64,000 bases of DNA, from contig NC_081550.1 of NCBI RefSeq assembly GCF_901000735.1, forward strand, positions 1,136,669 through 1,200,668, written 5' to 3'. The notes under the pieces are model-generated. The model worked only from the letters and a program-made list of their open reading frames with translations, did no database searches and had not been told where the DNA came from. This DNA is from Corylus avellana (taxonomy: Eukaryota > Streptophyta > Magnoliopsida > Fagales > Betulaceae). The stretch's first letter is position 1; the number at the start of each line of letters is the position of its first letter. A program made the translations under genes and the position numbers. This document shows, one piece after another, positions 34,156 through 44,303 of this stretch.

Positions 34156-36420
34156 TCATAACCTTCTGTGCAATCCAGTCAAACACATTCCCAGTGTGAC
34201 ATAGAGCCTCTTTTTTACATTGTCTAGGAATTGAAAATAAGCGACTCTCCAAGTGTAGCTAAGAAGTAAAGGACCCAAGACGCCCCAAAAGCCTGTAACG
34301 AAGCCAAGAACCACAATAATTGGAAACAATGGCATTCCAAACCAATCTTCATCATCTTGAATGTCCTTGTCAATGTTGCTACTAACAATATCAGCACACC
34401 CATTTGGAAGTGGGGGGCCACAAAGTTTAGGATTGCCTTCATATGCAGAGACACCAAAGCTTTGGAGCTGAGTGCCTAATGGTACTGGTCCATTCAGATT
34501 ATTGTCTGCAACACTAAACTTTGACAAGAAATGCAAACTACTTAGTGATACTGGTATTTCACCCGACAATTGATTTGCAGAGAGATCCAATCTTTCTAAG
34601 TTTGTGAGCTTAGATATTTGGTCTGGAATTTTGCCTGAGAAGTTGTTATGGCCAAGACTCAAAATATGAATCAACTGCAAATGACCAATCTCAAGCGGGA
34701 TGTTGCCAATAAGACAGTTGTTTCCGACCGATATTGTTGGTGGCATGTTGGTGAGGTAATTGTATTGGCTATAGATACCATTTATGTAAATAAAGATAGG
34801 CAAATCTAGACTGTGATGGTCTACAAGAGCTCTATCTTGTTTTGAAAGCAATGATGGCAATTCACAAAGTTCCTTTGGGAATTCACCTGAAATAAAATTA
34901 TTAGACAACTGTAATAGGAAGAGTTCTGGAAGTGTTGACAAGGAACTAGGAATTGAACCTGTGATGCGATTGTAACTTAGATCCAAGACTTGTAGCTTCT
35001 TAAGCTTAGTTAGCCATATAGGAAATTGACCAGTTAGTTGGCAATGAGTAAAACTCAAAAGTCGAAGATTTTCAAATCCATCATAACCAATCATTTTATC
35101 ATCACCTGGTATTGCCTCATGCTTAAAATTATCAGCAAGGATTAATACGTTGAGATTCTTGCAACCCATCAAATTCTTGATTGCCCCTGTTATATTGGTT
35201 AGACTACTGGTACCAAGGGAAAGGAAAGATAAGAATTTCAATTGATGTATCTCAGGTAAGATTTGCCCCTCTATTTGGTTTCGAGAAAGTCGAATTGCTC
35301 TTAGGGACTTGCATGAGTAAAGGCTCATTGGCAAACTACCTGTGAAGTTATTTCTCCCCATGTCAAGTATAGAAAGTTGATGAAGACCGGAGAAATTAAA
35401 GGTGGAGATATTTCCTTCAAAGGAATTGAACCATAGACTCAATTTTGTGAGATTAGTGCAATTCATCAAAGATGGGGGAAGAGAACCTGTTAAGAAGTTT
35501 GTATCAAGGAGTAGGTCCTTTAATTTGGAGAGCCTTCCGATATTCCCAGGGAGTTTGCCGCTGAATTTATTGCTATATAACTCAAGCTTCGTGAGTTTGG
35601 TAAAGTTCATGATGTTATTGCTAATGGGCCCCGAAAGATTATTAAAAGGCAAAGAGATTTCTTCCAACCCTGTTGCACTATATATATCATGAGGGAGTAA
35701 TCCAGAGAGAGAGTTAAAACCAGCTCGAAAAACCTCTAGTTTAAAACATCTCCCTAGTCCACTAGAAATTTGGCCACTATAATAATTACGAGAGAAATCG
35801 AGGAGCCTAACAAATGGAGAATTGATGCAAAAAGAGGAAGGGATACGGCCCGTGAAACTATTGTTGCTGACATTGAGATTGATCAAGTTCCATGCTCCTT
35901 GGAGGAATGAAGATTTCATTGTCCCATTAAAGTTATTGCTTGACATGTCGAGTATTTGAATGGAGGTTGGCCAACCAGTAGAAGAGCCATTAGTCGATGA
36001 AAACAGCAATGATATATCTCCACCCAGATAGTTGTAGCTCAAATCAAGGATCTTGAGTTGATTCAAAGACGAAAAGAATTCGGTAGGGAGAGCTCCTGAA
36101 AATGAATTGTGGGAGAGATTGAGGTGAGTGAGCCTTGTGAGGTTTTCAAGAAAGGGAGATATACTCCCTTTGAGGTGTCTAGAGGGTAACCAAATATGGT
36201 TAACCTTACCGTTTTGATCACAAGAAATACCTTCCCAACTGCAACAGTCAATAGAAGACCAATTTAATGGAGGAAAAGATGTATTGAAGGGTAAGGACAA
36301 GAGAGAGAGCTGGTCGTTTTGGTCGCATGCATGATTTGCAGCAAAAATGCCAAAAAGAGACAAGGTTAAGAGGAGATGATGAGCCATCAACTCTTTCATG
36401 GTTCTTGTTTGATAACTCAT
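34156..36420 (-). CDS. RLP-A: leucine-rich-repeat receptor-like protein (RLP2/RLP3, PSY1R-like ectodomain)
   Basis: An intact intronless gene of 754 aa; the family is usually 720-760. A signal peptide spans 1-31 (LLLTLSLFGIFAANHA). The Cys-paired LRR N-cap follows (NWSSIDCCSWEGISCD), then about 20 LRRs. An island near 515-565 (DLPIFIYINGIYSQYN) interrupts them, and further LRRs match PSKR/PSY1R (HNNFSGKIPDQISKLTNLE). The C-cap is GNPKLCGPPLPNGC, then the acidic IDKDIQDDEDWF, a membrane span (FPIIVVLGFVTGFWGVLGP) with a GxxxG motif, and a basic tail of about 35 residues with no kinase. It should sit in the plasma membrane and signal through partner kinases; the GxxxG motif is what RLPs use to pair with SOBIR1 (inference here). 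The ATG at 36420 gives the conserved MSYQTRTM start. The ligand is unknown. Confidence 0.93.
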   Translation of the reverse strand: MSYQTRTMKELMAHHLLLTLSLFGIFAANHACDQNDQLSLLSLPFNTSFPPLNWSSIDCCSWEGISCDQNGKVNHIWLPSRHLKGSISPFLENLTRLTHLNLSHNSFSGALPTEFFSSLNQLKILDLSYNYLGGDISLLFSSTNGSSTGWPTSIQILDMSSNNFNGTMKSSFLQGAWNLINLNVSNNSFTGRIPSSFCINSPFVRLLDFSRNYYSGQISSGLGRCFKLEVFRAGFNSLSGLLPHDIYSATGLEEISLPFNNLSGPISNNIMNFTKLTKLELYSNKFSGKLPGNIGRLSKLKDLLLDTNFLTGSLPPSLMNCTNLTKLSLWFNSFEGNISTFNFSGLHQLSILDMGRNNFTGSLPMSLYSCKSLRAIRLSRNQIEGQILPEIHQLKFLSFLSLGTSSLTNITGAIKNLMGCKNLNVLILADNFKHEAIPGDDKMIGYDGFENLRLLSFTHCQLTGQFPIWLTKLKKLQVLDLSYNRITGSIPSSLSTLPELFLLQLSNNFISGEFPKELCELPSLLSKQDRALVDHHSLDLPIFIYINGIYSQYNYLTNMPPTISVGNNCLIGNIPLEIGHLQLIHILSLGHNNFSGKIPDQISKLTNLERLDLSANQLSGEIPVSLSSLHFLSKFSVADNNLNGPVPLGTQLQSFGVSAYEGNPKLCGPPLPNGCADIVSSNIDKDIQDDEDWFGMPLFPIIVVLGFVTGFWGVLGPLLLSYTWRVAYFQFLDNVKKRLYVTLGMCLTGLHRRL

Positions 36421-36500
36421 ATCAGAAGAAGAAAGACAGAAATGAAATACAACTTGTATAGCTCTCTGTAACTTTGCAGCTATGGTTAATTTGGAAGCAC

Positions 36501-36512
36501 ATATATATAAAA
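36501..36512 (-). promoter_or_regulatory. TATA-like box of RLP-A
   Basis: TTTTATATATAT on the minus strand, about 85 bases upstream of the ATG. The surrounding GGAAGCACATATA context is shared with RLP-B at 41654-41664, which supports a conserved core promoter. Confidence 0.5.
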
Positions 36513-37103
36513 GGATCTTGCAAAAGTCACCAAAGGTGCCTGCAATCTACAAAATAGACCCACTCTCCAACATGAAAATTACAAATACCCACCTACTGAC
36601 GGTCTTTATAATTTAGACCATTAGTTCAACGTTGAAATCTAGCAGCAACAAATTGGAAAGAAGCAACCTTGTCCTTTTTTGCATTGGTAAACGTCGTCAC
36701 TTTTCCTCTAACGCTTGGTGCCTTGGACCACCCACCATTCGCGACAAATTAAATTCAAAATTTCCGGCTTCTTTTCGTCAAATATCTCGACTAATTAATC
36801 AAGCATTGAAAAGGACTATTGCTGTGGTCTCCTCAAAAGTCAAACCTTCACTTTCTATTGTGATCGTGAGTCCGGATTTATTGGTAGATGGGCTGAGTAT
36901 TCGGGTTATTAGGCCGGGCCCAACAATAAACATACCGAATTATCTCAAATTTTATTTATAAAAGGACACTATTCTTCGAGTCATCTCTAGTAAGTCTGCT
37001 GATATGTCCAAAAATCGTTCATGGACTCAAACGGTCAAACCCACGGCTCCTGGTGTTGTCTTATACAGTGCATCACACGTTACTGTTTTAGCCTCAGCAT
37101 GAT
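36513..37103. other. RLP-A upstream region, no gene
   Basis: Promoter-side DNA. A plus-strand frame at 36632-36961 (109 codons) has no domain and reads through sequence shared in part with other RLP upstream regions (AAAGAAGCAACCTTGTCC recurs at about 42520 and 48443), so it is probably not coding. Confidence 0.45.
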
Positions 37104-37209
37104 TTTTTTTTTTTTGACATGTCCGCACAAGAGGGGGGAGGGGGATTCGAACTAGTGACCTCCACTTCATAAAGTGTGATCCTAGCCGATTGAGCTACCT
37201 CTTGGAGAC
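37104..37209 (-). mobile_element. tRNA-derived SINE, copy 2
   Basis: Inserted on the minus strand between two copies of GCCTCAGCATGATT (37091-37104 and 37210-37223), a clean target-site duplication. Read in its own direction: AGAGGTAGCTCAATCGGCTA (box A), then CACTAGTTCGAATCCCC (box B, GTTCGAATC), then CCTCTTGTGCGGACATGTC and a poly(A) tail. The tail is T-rich on the plus strand at 37104-37115. Confidence 0.88.
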
Positions 37210-37369
37210 GCCTCAGCATGATTATTTTAAAATTAAATGATAAATTTTTTTCCATATCAACGTTTATGACTTCATTATTAACCATTTTTTATTATTTTAT
37301 ATAATAAATAATGAGATAATAAAAGGTGATAAATATGGGTAAAAGAATTATTATTTTTTTATTTTTTTA

Positions 37370-38060
37370 TTTTTTTAATATGGCACTTCCATTAATGAAA
37401 TTTCATGAGTATAAAGCTCTTACAACATAGAGCATACAACTCAAAAATCATAGCCAAAAAGCTATGAAGGTTACAAAGTCATAAAAATGACTTCAAGCTT
37501 CCGCTAACTCATGTACAATTACATTTAAGAAACAGATTTGTGTAGACTAGATTTAATACATGGGTAGCCCAAATACAAAACAAAAATAAAAAATAACTAG
37601 AAACTAAAAATCTAGTCGTGAGATAGAATTAAGCCTTCACACCAATTTATTCCATCCTCAACCTGAAGACCAAGACAACAAATTCATCCTCAACCCGAAG
37701 ACCAAGACAACAAATTCATCCTCAACCCGAAGGCCAGGACAAACAAAATAAAAAACAAAAAACAAAACCCCACAACCAGCAGCGGAGGAGCACGGCATCG
37801 TAGACATCCCTTCGGAAGACACACATTGGCCAAAGAAGACAATTAGATTTAAGGTTGAAGAGACAAGATTTGGATCTAGATTTAGATCTACAAACTAGAT
37901 CTAAAGCAACCCGCCAGAAACGGAGACCGGTGGAGCCTACAAATAAGACACCGAGCACTGCTACTGTGAAAGGGGAGGAGAGAAGATCTAGATCTTGAAG
38001 TTCTTCTTGTTGTTGTCTAGAAGAAAAGAGAGAAGAATTCTAAAGAGAAGGCAGAATAAA
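37370..38060 (-). mobile_element. Poly(A)-type retroposon, inverted copy of the 41844-42480 family
   Basis: Read on the minus strand it shares TTTGGGCTACCCATGT, ATCTAGTCT, TAATTGTACATGAGTTAGC and GTAAGAGCTTTAT, in the same order, with 41844-42480 and 47775-48402. It ends in an A-rich tail at about 37370. It has no coding capacity. Its 5' end and target duplication were not found. It also contains the 32-bp minisatellite at 37653-37741. Confidence 0.6.
37653..37741 (+). repeat. Minisatellite, about 32-bp unit, three copies
   Basis: CATCCTCAACCYGAAGRCCA begins at about 37653, 37685 and 37717. The units are directly adjacent, with no spacers. Confidence 0.8.
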
Positions 38061-38170
38061 TTCTAAAAAGACTTCTCATAATAAATTATATCCTTAATCC
38101 TAATAAGATTACAACTCATAAATGATAATAATGAGGTAATAATCCTATGCCTACAACAAGAAGCTTGGTG

Positions 38171-38281
38171 TCCTCAAGAGGTAGCTCAATCGGCCGGGAC
38201 CATGCCTAATGAAGCGGAGATCACTAGTTCGAATCACCCTCCCCCTCTTGTGTGGACATGTCAAAAAGAAAAAAAAAAAAA
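38171..38281 (+). mobile_element. tRNA-derived SINE, copy 3
   Basis: Flanked by AAGAAGCTTGGTG at 38158-38170 and 38282-38294, an exact 13-bp target-site duplication. Body: AAGAGGTAGCTCAATCGGCC (box A), TGCCTAATGAAGCGGAGATC, ACTAGTTCGAATCACC (box B), CCCTCTTGTGTGGACATGTC, then poly(A). It is the best-preserved copy here. Confidence 0.92.
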
Positions 38282-38703
38282 AAGAAGCTTGGTGATTGTA
38301 ATTTTCCACCTTACTTTGTTGATCTCAATTGAGTCCATAAATAGACTTCCATGGTTGAAAGAAAGAATAAGATAACCCAGTTTGAAAAAAATAAAATAAA
38401 AAAATTTGTCCAAACTGAAAGAGAGAACGACTTTGAAGGGAAAGAATAATATATATTATAAGACAGAAATTTCCTCTAAACCGGTTCAAAGGGAATATCT
38501 TCCAACCCATTTAGAATAGTACCAAGTGTTTATAAACATTTAAAACGCACATTAAATATAGTCTAAGTTAGTAAACTGCTATTAACGATGTTAAGAATTT
38601 AATGTGAATTTTAAACATACAATTGACACTATTTTAAATGAGTTGGAGGATATTTCCTTCAAACTGATTTTGAGAAAATCTATATATATATATATATATA
38701 TAT

Positions 38704-39331
38704 AGTTAAACATTTCCTATATATATATATAGTTAAACATTTCCTTCAGAAAGTGGATATATAATTTTGTGTTGACGGAGACAGATTAATATAGGGGAAC
38801 TCACATTGAACACAACTTGAAAGCATGAGAACCAAAATTTTCAAATTAAAACTTGGGAAAACAAATCGATAATAGACTTTAGAGCCACCAAGAAAGATTA
38901 TATTATACACTCATAACCTTATATATATAGAGTTAAACATTTCCTTCAGAAAGTGGATATATAATTTTGTGTTGACAGACAGATTAATATAGGGGAACTC
39001 ACATTGATGATTGAACACAACTTGAAAGCATGAGAACTAAAATTTTCAAATTAAAACTTGGGAAAACAAATCGATAATAGACTTTAGAGCCACCAAGAAA
39101 GATTATATTATACACTCATAACCTTATATATATAGAGTTAAACATTTCCTTCAGAAAGTGGATATATAATTTTGTGTTGACAGACAGATTAATATAGGGG
39201 AACTCACATTGATGATTGAACACAACTTGAAAGCATGAGAACTAAAATTTTCAAATTAAAACTTGGGAAAACAAATCGATAATAGACTTTAGAGCCACCA
39301 AGAAAGATTATATTATACACTCATAACCTTA
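38704..39331 (-). repeat. Triplicated 3' flank of RLP-B, about 200-205-bp unit
   Basis: AGTTAAACATTTCCTTCAGA starts units at 38731, 38931 and 39136, with a truncated start at 38704. Each ends with CACTCATAACCTTA. In the unit nearest the gene this end is the last codons and stop of RLP-B (TCA at 39321-39323). The unit therefore carries the terminal RL-stop codons plus 3' UTR, repeated away from the gene. Copies 2 and 3 are almost identical; copy 1 differs by a 7-base deletion and point changes. Confidence 0.88.
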
Positions 39332-41576
39332 TGTGCAATCCAGTGAAACACATTCCTAGTGTGACATAGAGCCTCTTTTTTACATTGTCAAGGAATTGGA
39401 AATAAGCGACTCTCCAATTGTAGTTACAAAGTAAAGAACCCAAGACTCCCCAAAAGCCTGTAAAGAAGCCAAGAACCACACTAACCAGAAACCATGGCAT
39501 TCCAAGCCAATTTTCATCATCTTGAATGTCCTTGTCAACCTTGCTGCTAACAATATCAACACACCCATTTGGAAGTGGTGGACCACAAAGTCTAGGATTG
39601 CCCTCATATGCCGAGGCTTCAAAGCTCTGGAGTTGAGTGCTTGAAGGTATTGGTCCTTGGAGATTATTGTTTGCAACGCTAAAATTAGACAAGAAATGCA
39701 TACTAGTCAGGGATGCTGGTATTTCTCCTAACAATTGATTTCTAGATAGGTCTAGTATTTCTAGGTTTGTGAGTTCAGATATTTGGTTTGGAATGTTGCC
39801 TGAGAGGTTGTTATGACTAAGACCTAGCATATGAAGCTGCTTCAAACGTCCAATCTCAATAGGGATATTGCCACTAAGATTGTTGTTTGAAATGTATATT
39901 TTTGGTTGCAGGTTTGAGAGAGAATTGTACTGAAGAAGTGCACCATTTTTAATGATAAAAATTGGCAAATACAAATAAATATCGTCTCTTGGAGCCTTTG
40001 GAGATATTAGAGCTGGAAATAAACAAAATTCCTTTGGGAATTCACCTGAAATGAGGTTATTAGATAAGTCTAAACGGAAAAGTCTCGGAAGAGTTGACAA
40101 CCAATCAGGAATTGAACCTGTGATACGATTGAAACTTAGATCTAGGGTTTCTAGATTCCTAAGCTTAGATAACCATATAGGCAATTGACCAGTTAGTTGG
40201 GAATCAGCAAGATTTAAAGCTCGAAGATTTTTGAATCCATCAAAACCAACCACAAGGTCATCACCTGGCATTTTCTCGTGCAGAAAGTTTCCTTCTAGGA
40301 AGATTATGTTGAGATTCTTGCAATGCAACAAAATCTGGATTGCCCCCGTGATATTGGTTAGCCTATTGTGACCAAGGGAAAGGAAAGATAAGAATTTCAA
40401 TTGAAGTACCTCAGGCAGGATTTGTCCCTCTAGTTGATTTCGAGAAAGTCGAATAGCCCTTAGGGACTTGCATGAGTAAAGGCTTACTGGCAAGCTACCT
40501 GTGAAGTTATTTCTGCCTATGTCAAGTATAGAAAGTTGATGAAGACTAGAGAAATTATAGGTGGAGATATTTCCTTCAAAAAAATTGAACCATAGATTCA
40601 ATTTTGAGAGATTAGTACAATTCATCAAAGATGGAGGCAAAGAACCTGTTAAGAAGTTCATATGAAGGAGTAGATACTTTAATTTGGAGAGATTTCCGAT
40701 ATTGACAGGCAATTTACCGCTAAAATTATTTCCATATAACTCAAGGTTGGTGAGTTTAGTAAGGTTCACAACGTCATTGCTAATGGGTCCTGAAAGATAA
40801 TTTGAAGGTAAAGATATTTCTTCCAACCTTGTCGCATTATGTATATCATGAGGGAGCACTCTAGAGAGAGAGTTAAAACCTGCTCGAAGAACTTCTAGTT
40901 CAGAACATCCTCCAAGTCCATTAGGAATTTGGCCACTATAATGATTATGAGAGAAATCAAGGAGCCTCACAAACGGAGAATTGATGCAAAGAGAGGAAGG
41001 AATAGGACCCGTGAAACTGTTGTTGCTAACATTGAGCTTGATCAAGTTCCATGCCCGTAGAAGGAATGAAGATTGCATCATCCCATTGAAGTTATTGCTT
41101 GACATGTCAAGTATTTGAATGGAGGTTGGCCAACCGGTAGAAGAACCATTAGATGAAAACATCAATGATATATCTCCACCCAGATAGTTGTAGCTCAAAT
41201 CAAGGATCTTGAGTTGATTCAAGGATGAAAAGAATCCTGTAGGGACGGCTCCCGAAAATGAATTGTGGGAGAGATTGAGGTGAGTGAGCCTTGTGAGGTT
41301 TCCAAGAAAGGGAGATACACTCCCTTTGAGGTGTCTAGAGGGTAACCAAATACGGGTGACCTTACCGTTTTGATCACAAGAAATACCTTCCCAACGGCAA
41401 CAATCAATAGAAGACCAATTTAATGGAGGAGATGATGTATTGAAGGGAAAGGACAAGAGAGAGACCTGGTCGTTTTGGTCGCATGCATGATTTGCAGCCA
41501 AAATGCCGAAGAGAAACAAGGTGAAGAGGAGATGATGAGCCACCAAATCTCTCATGTTTCTTTTTTGATAACTCAT
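39321..41576 (-). CDS. RLP-B: leucine-rich-repeat receptor-like protein
   Basis: Intact and intronless, 751 aa, a close paralogue of RLP-A. The signal peptide ends ILAANHA. The N-cap NWSSIDCCRWEGISCD is followed by about 20 LRRs. An island near 510-555 (DIYLYLPIFIIKNGALLQYN) precedes the last LRRs ([19 protein letters not shown]). Then come GNPRLCGPPLPNGC, the acidic KDIQDDENW, a membrane span (VSVVLGFFTGFWGVLG) and a short basic tail (FLDNVKKRLYVTLGMCFTGLHIRL, here split as two phrases in the text order). Membrane receptor without a kinase; ligand unknown. The ATG at 41576 gives MSYQKRNM. Its 3' UTR is tandemly triplicated downstream. The island and inner LRRs differ from RLP-A more than the two ends do, as expected if they bind the ligand. 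Confidence 0.93.
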   Translation of the reverse strand: MSYQKRNMRDLVAHHLLFTLFLFGILAANHACDQNDQVSLLSFPFNTSSPPLNWSSIDCCRWEGISCDQNGKVTRIWLPSRHLKGSVSPFLGNLTRLTHLNLSHNSFSGAVPTGFFSSLNQLKILDLSYNYLGGDISLMFSSNGSSTGWPTSIQILDMSSNNFNGMMQSSFLLRAWNLIKLNVSNNSFTGPIPSSLCINSPFVRLLDFSHNHYSGQIPNGLGGCSELEVLRAGFNSLSRVLPHDIHNATRLEEISLPSNYLSGPISNDVVNLTKLTNLELYGNNFSGKLPVNIGNLSKLKYLLLHMNFLTGSLPPSLMNCTNLSKLNLWFNFFEGNISTYNFSSLHQLSILDIGRNNFTGSLPVSLYSCKSLRAIRLSRNQLEGQILPEVLQLKFLSFLSLGHNRLTNITGAIQILLHCKNLNIIFLEGNFLHEKMPGDDLVVGFDGFKNLRALNLADSQLTGQLPIWLSKLRNLETLDLSFNRITGSIPDWLSTLPRLFRLDLSNNLISGEFPKEFCLFPALISPKAPRDDIYLYLPIFIIKNGALLQYNSLSNLQPKIYISNNNLSGNIPIEIGRLKQLHMLGLSHNNLSGNIPNQISELTNLEILDLSRNQLLGEIPASLTSMHFLSNFSVANNNLQGPIPSSTQLQSFEASAYEGNPRLCGPPLPNGCVDIVSSKVDKDIQDDENWLGMPWFLVSVVLGFFTGFWGVLGSLLCNYNWRVAYFQFLDNVKKRLYVTLGMCFTGLHIRL

Positions 41577-41653
41577 ATCAAAAGAAAAAAGAGAGAAATG
41601 AAGTACACCTTGTATAGATCTCTGTAACTTTGCAGCTACGGTAATTGGAAGAA

Positions 41654-41664
41654 CATATATATAA
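41654..41664 (-). promoter_or_regulatory. TATA-like box of RLP-B
   Basis: TTATATATATG on the minus strand, about 80 bases upstream of the ATG. It is in the same relative position as in RLP-A. Confidence 0.5.
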
Positions 41665-41793
41665 CTTTCCCATTCAAAAGGTTTTTTTTCTTCTTTCTTT
41701 GACTAAGGATGTTTCATGAATTCGTCAGCGCGTGCCACTGACGGTTGATTTATTCATGCCAACTTTTCAATAAATTCGCACCACTAAAACATA

Positions 41794-43158
41794 AGACGAA
41801 ATTTCTTTTTTGACTATGGCTCTTGCATAAGTCATCAAGATGCATGCCAATTTTTTTAAAAAATCAACGCGGTTTTCCTCTTCCCCCTTCTTTCTCTTTG
41901 TCCCTCTTTCCCTGATAGCAGTGTTCCGTGTTTTTTCTGTAATTTCTTCCAAACTCCGTTTTTGACAATTTTGTTTTACATTTAGATCTAGTTTTTCAAA
42001 CTCAGATCTACTCATTTTCACTAGCCAAGGCGTGTCTTTTCGAGAATGTTTATAATGCCGTGCTCCTACGCTGCTGTTTGTATTGGGGATTTTGTTTTTT
42101 AGATTTTAGCTTTGATTTTTTGTCATTTGTGTTCTAGTCTTTGGGTCGAGGATGTGAGTTGGTTCCTAACATTTTAAGCCGATGAGGAGTAGATTGGTAT
42201 GGGGATTATCTCTCATGGCCGGAAAATAAAGTTTGAAAATTTGGGCTACCCATGTCTTAAAAGTTAGATCTAGTCTGTCCGAAGCAGATCTGTTTCATAA
42301 CTGTAATTATATATGGGTTAGCAGAAGAAGTCATAGATAATACTTGATTATAAGAATTTTCGGATTGTATCTATGATTTTGTAACCTCATAGTTTTTTAC
42401 TATAATTTATGTAAGAGCTTTATGTTCCTGATTTTTTATCAATAAAATTTGACAAGATTCTCATTAAAAAAAAAAAAAAATCATCAAGATGCCAGCTTTC
42501 AACATGAACATTACAAAGTGGAAAGAAGCAACCTTGTCCTCTTCGAATTGATTAACTCTTCATCATGAAGGATGAAAAATGAAGAATCAGATTTTTTTTT
42601 GTTTTATTTTATTTTGGTTATGAGTATTTAATTTTTATCTTTTAATTTATTTTGTAATTTAATAATGAACTTAGCCCAAAGTTAGTCAATTAAGATTAGA
42701 GTTTTTGTCGATCTATTTAAGTGAACTACTGTAACAATTTAGAGATGAATGAAAAATTATATATTTTGGAATAAAATATATATATTTTTTGGGTGAATAC
42801 TTTTGTTAGAGATGAGGTTTCTCTTTTTAAGGTGTGATTCCTCTTGTTGGATAATAAGACTCTGTTAAACTCTATTATTGGCGGGTGAGACTCTCTAGTC
42901 AATATAAATCTATCTTTTCTTTTCTTTTTTGTGCTGCGTCACTTTCGAACCCTTCGCTATTGGCGAGTAATGGAATTTAATATGGCCAGCTGCTTTGTCA
43001 ATTGTCTTGACTAACTAGCATTGAAAAGCATCTAAAGGACTTACTTGCACCACATATTTTTCAATAAATTTGGCAATTGAAATCCTGCTATACTTTATAT
43101 TAGAGAGTTTTCTCATAAGAAATTGAAGATAAAGTTTATGTTAAACAATGTATCCTTG
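41794..43158 (-). repeat. RLP 5'-flank block, duplicated at 47727-49035
   Basis: From CGAAATTTCTTTTTTGACTA to GTTTATGTTAAACAATGT the block parallels 47727-49035 with point changes and small indels. It contains the retroposon at 41844-42480, which is shared by both copies. Both blocks lie upstream of RLP positions, so they were duplicated with the genes. Confidence 0.85.
41844..42480 (+). mobile_element. Poly(A)-tailed retroposon with 12-bp target duplication
   Basis: TCATCAAGATGC occurs at 41832-41843 and at 42481-42492, immediately after an A-run (42466-42480). The body has no long frame; just before the tail it reads TTTATCAATAAAATTTGACA. It is a non-autonomous or 5'-truncated LINE-type insertion. 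The same insertion lies in the duplicated block at about 47775-48402. Confidence 0.75.
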
Positions 43159-44303
43159 GCCATCAATAATGTTGGGTAGAATCTCACTATCAAAAGGAAG
43201 AAAAATTACACCTCAACAAATTTCTATCTCTTAATAAGTTTAGTAAAACCTAAATTTATTCTCATTCATCATAAAAATAAGCTTCATTGCATCACCTTAT
43301 ATCAATTACCACTAGATAATAAAATAAAAGATAAATAACCCGCGGAAGATAAAATGCTATAGACATTGTTCCACTTAGCTTAGCTTGACTCAAATTTAAA
43401 TGACTACTCCTTTGGCTATGTGGTAGCTAGTTACTCAATCTTGCAATAATTCTTCATGACGTAATTAACTGGCTCCGTCAATTTCTGCATTTTTTTTTAA
43501 AAATTTTTTTATGACAGGAAATTTTTTAAGACATGATTACTTTGTGTACACATCCTTAAAGGATAAACCCTAAACTCGTACAAGGTGCCCACCACACGAA
43601 TCAAGTAAGACTTGGCTTTTTTCGCAAACGTGATTCTAAAAAATTGTTTAGACCCATAACCTAATTTGTGGGTTCTTGTGTAGGAGATTTACAGAAAACA
43701 AAAAACAATATTAGTGATATCCTCAAACAGATGAATGGATACTCTATAGTCTACACAAATCACACGAGAGAGAAAGAGAGAGAGAGAGAGAGAGATATTT
43801 TTGTATTGCATTTAAGTTGGTCTCTCCCTCCGTCCTCGTCAACGTTTCATTTCGCATTGAAAACAATTTTTTTTTTTTTTTTTTCATTGATCTTAATTTT
43901 TTTTTTTTTTTTTTAATGGTGAAGTGATTCCTCTCCATTTCACTTAAAATGAGAAATAAAAGAAGATTTTGAACTCTCAACCAATTGATATATGTTGAAC
44001 AAGCTATTAAAATAATAATTAAGTGATTAAATTTCTTTCTTTCTATAAGCTGAAGCTTCAACCATGTGCAAAGGGGACAAACTCCTCATCTTTTCTTGCA
44101 TGCACAACAAATGGTGAGACAAACCTCTAAAATTTTTTTTTTCTTCACCATGTGCAACAAACAGGGACCAAATTCACAAAGTCCACCCTCTTTTATGGCA
44201 TGCGCAAAAAGGAGACAATCCTTCTTTATTAAATCATCACTTATTTTAAAAGTTTAAATTAATAGTAAATGAAAAATTTAATCATTTTATTAATATTTTA
44301 ACT
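43159..44303. other. Between RLP-B and RLP-C, no gene
   Basis: AT-rich, with a (GA)n tract at 43765-43795 and paired T-runs at 43868-43884 and 43898-43914. Frames here are low-complexity. Confidence 0.5.

Noticed and set aside
36632..36961. 109-codon plus-strand frame upstream of RLP-A
   Set aside because: Part of it is RLP upstream sequence shared with other units, and it shows no domain.
37653..37741. Three short direct repeats, CRISPR-like at first sight
   Set aside because: The units are adjacent with no spacers, in plant nuclear DNA within a retroposon. It is a minisatellite.
38171..38281. tRNA-like sequence with box A and box B
   Set aside because: It does not close into a tRNA cloverleaf, and it has poly(A) and target duplications. 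It is a SINE, not a tRNA gene.
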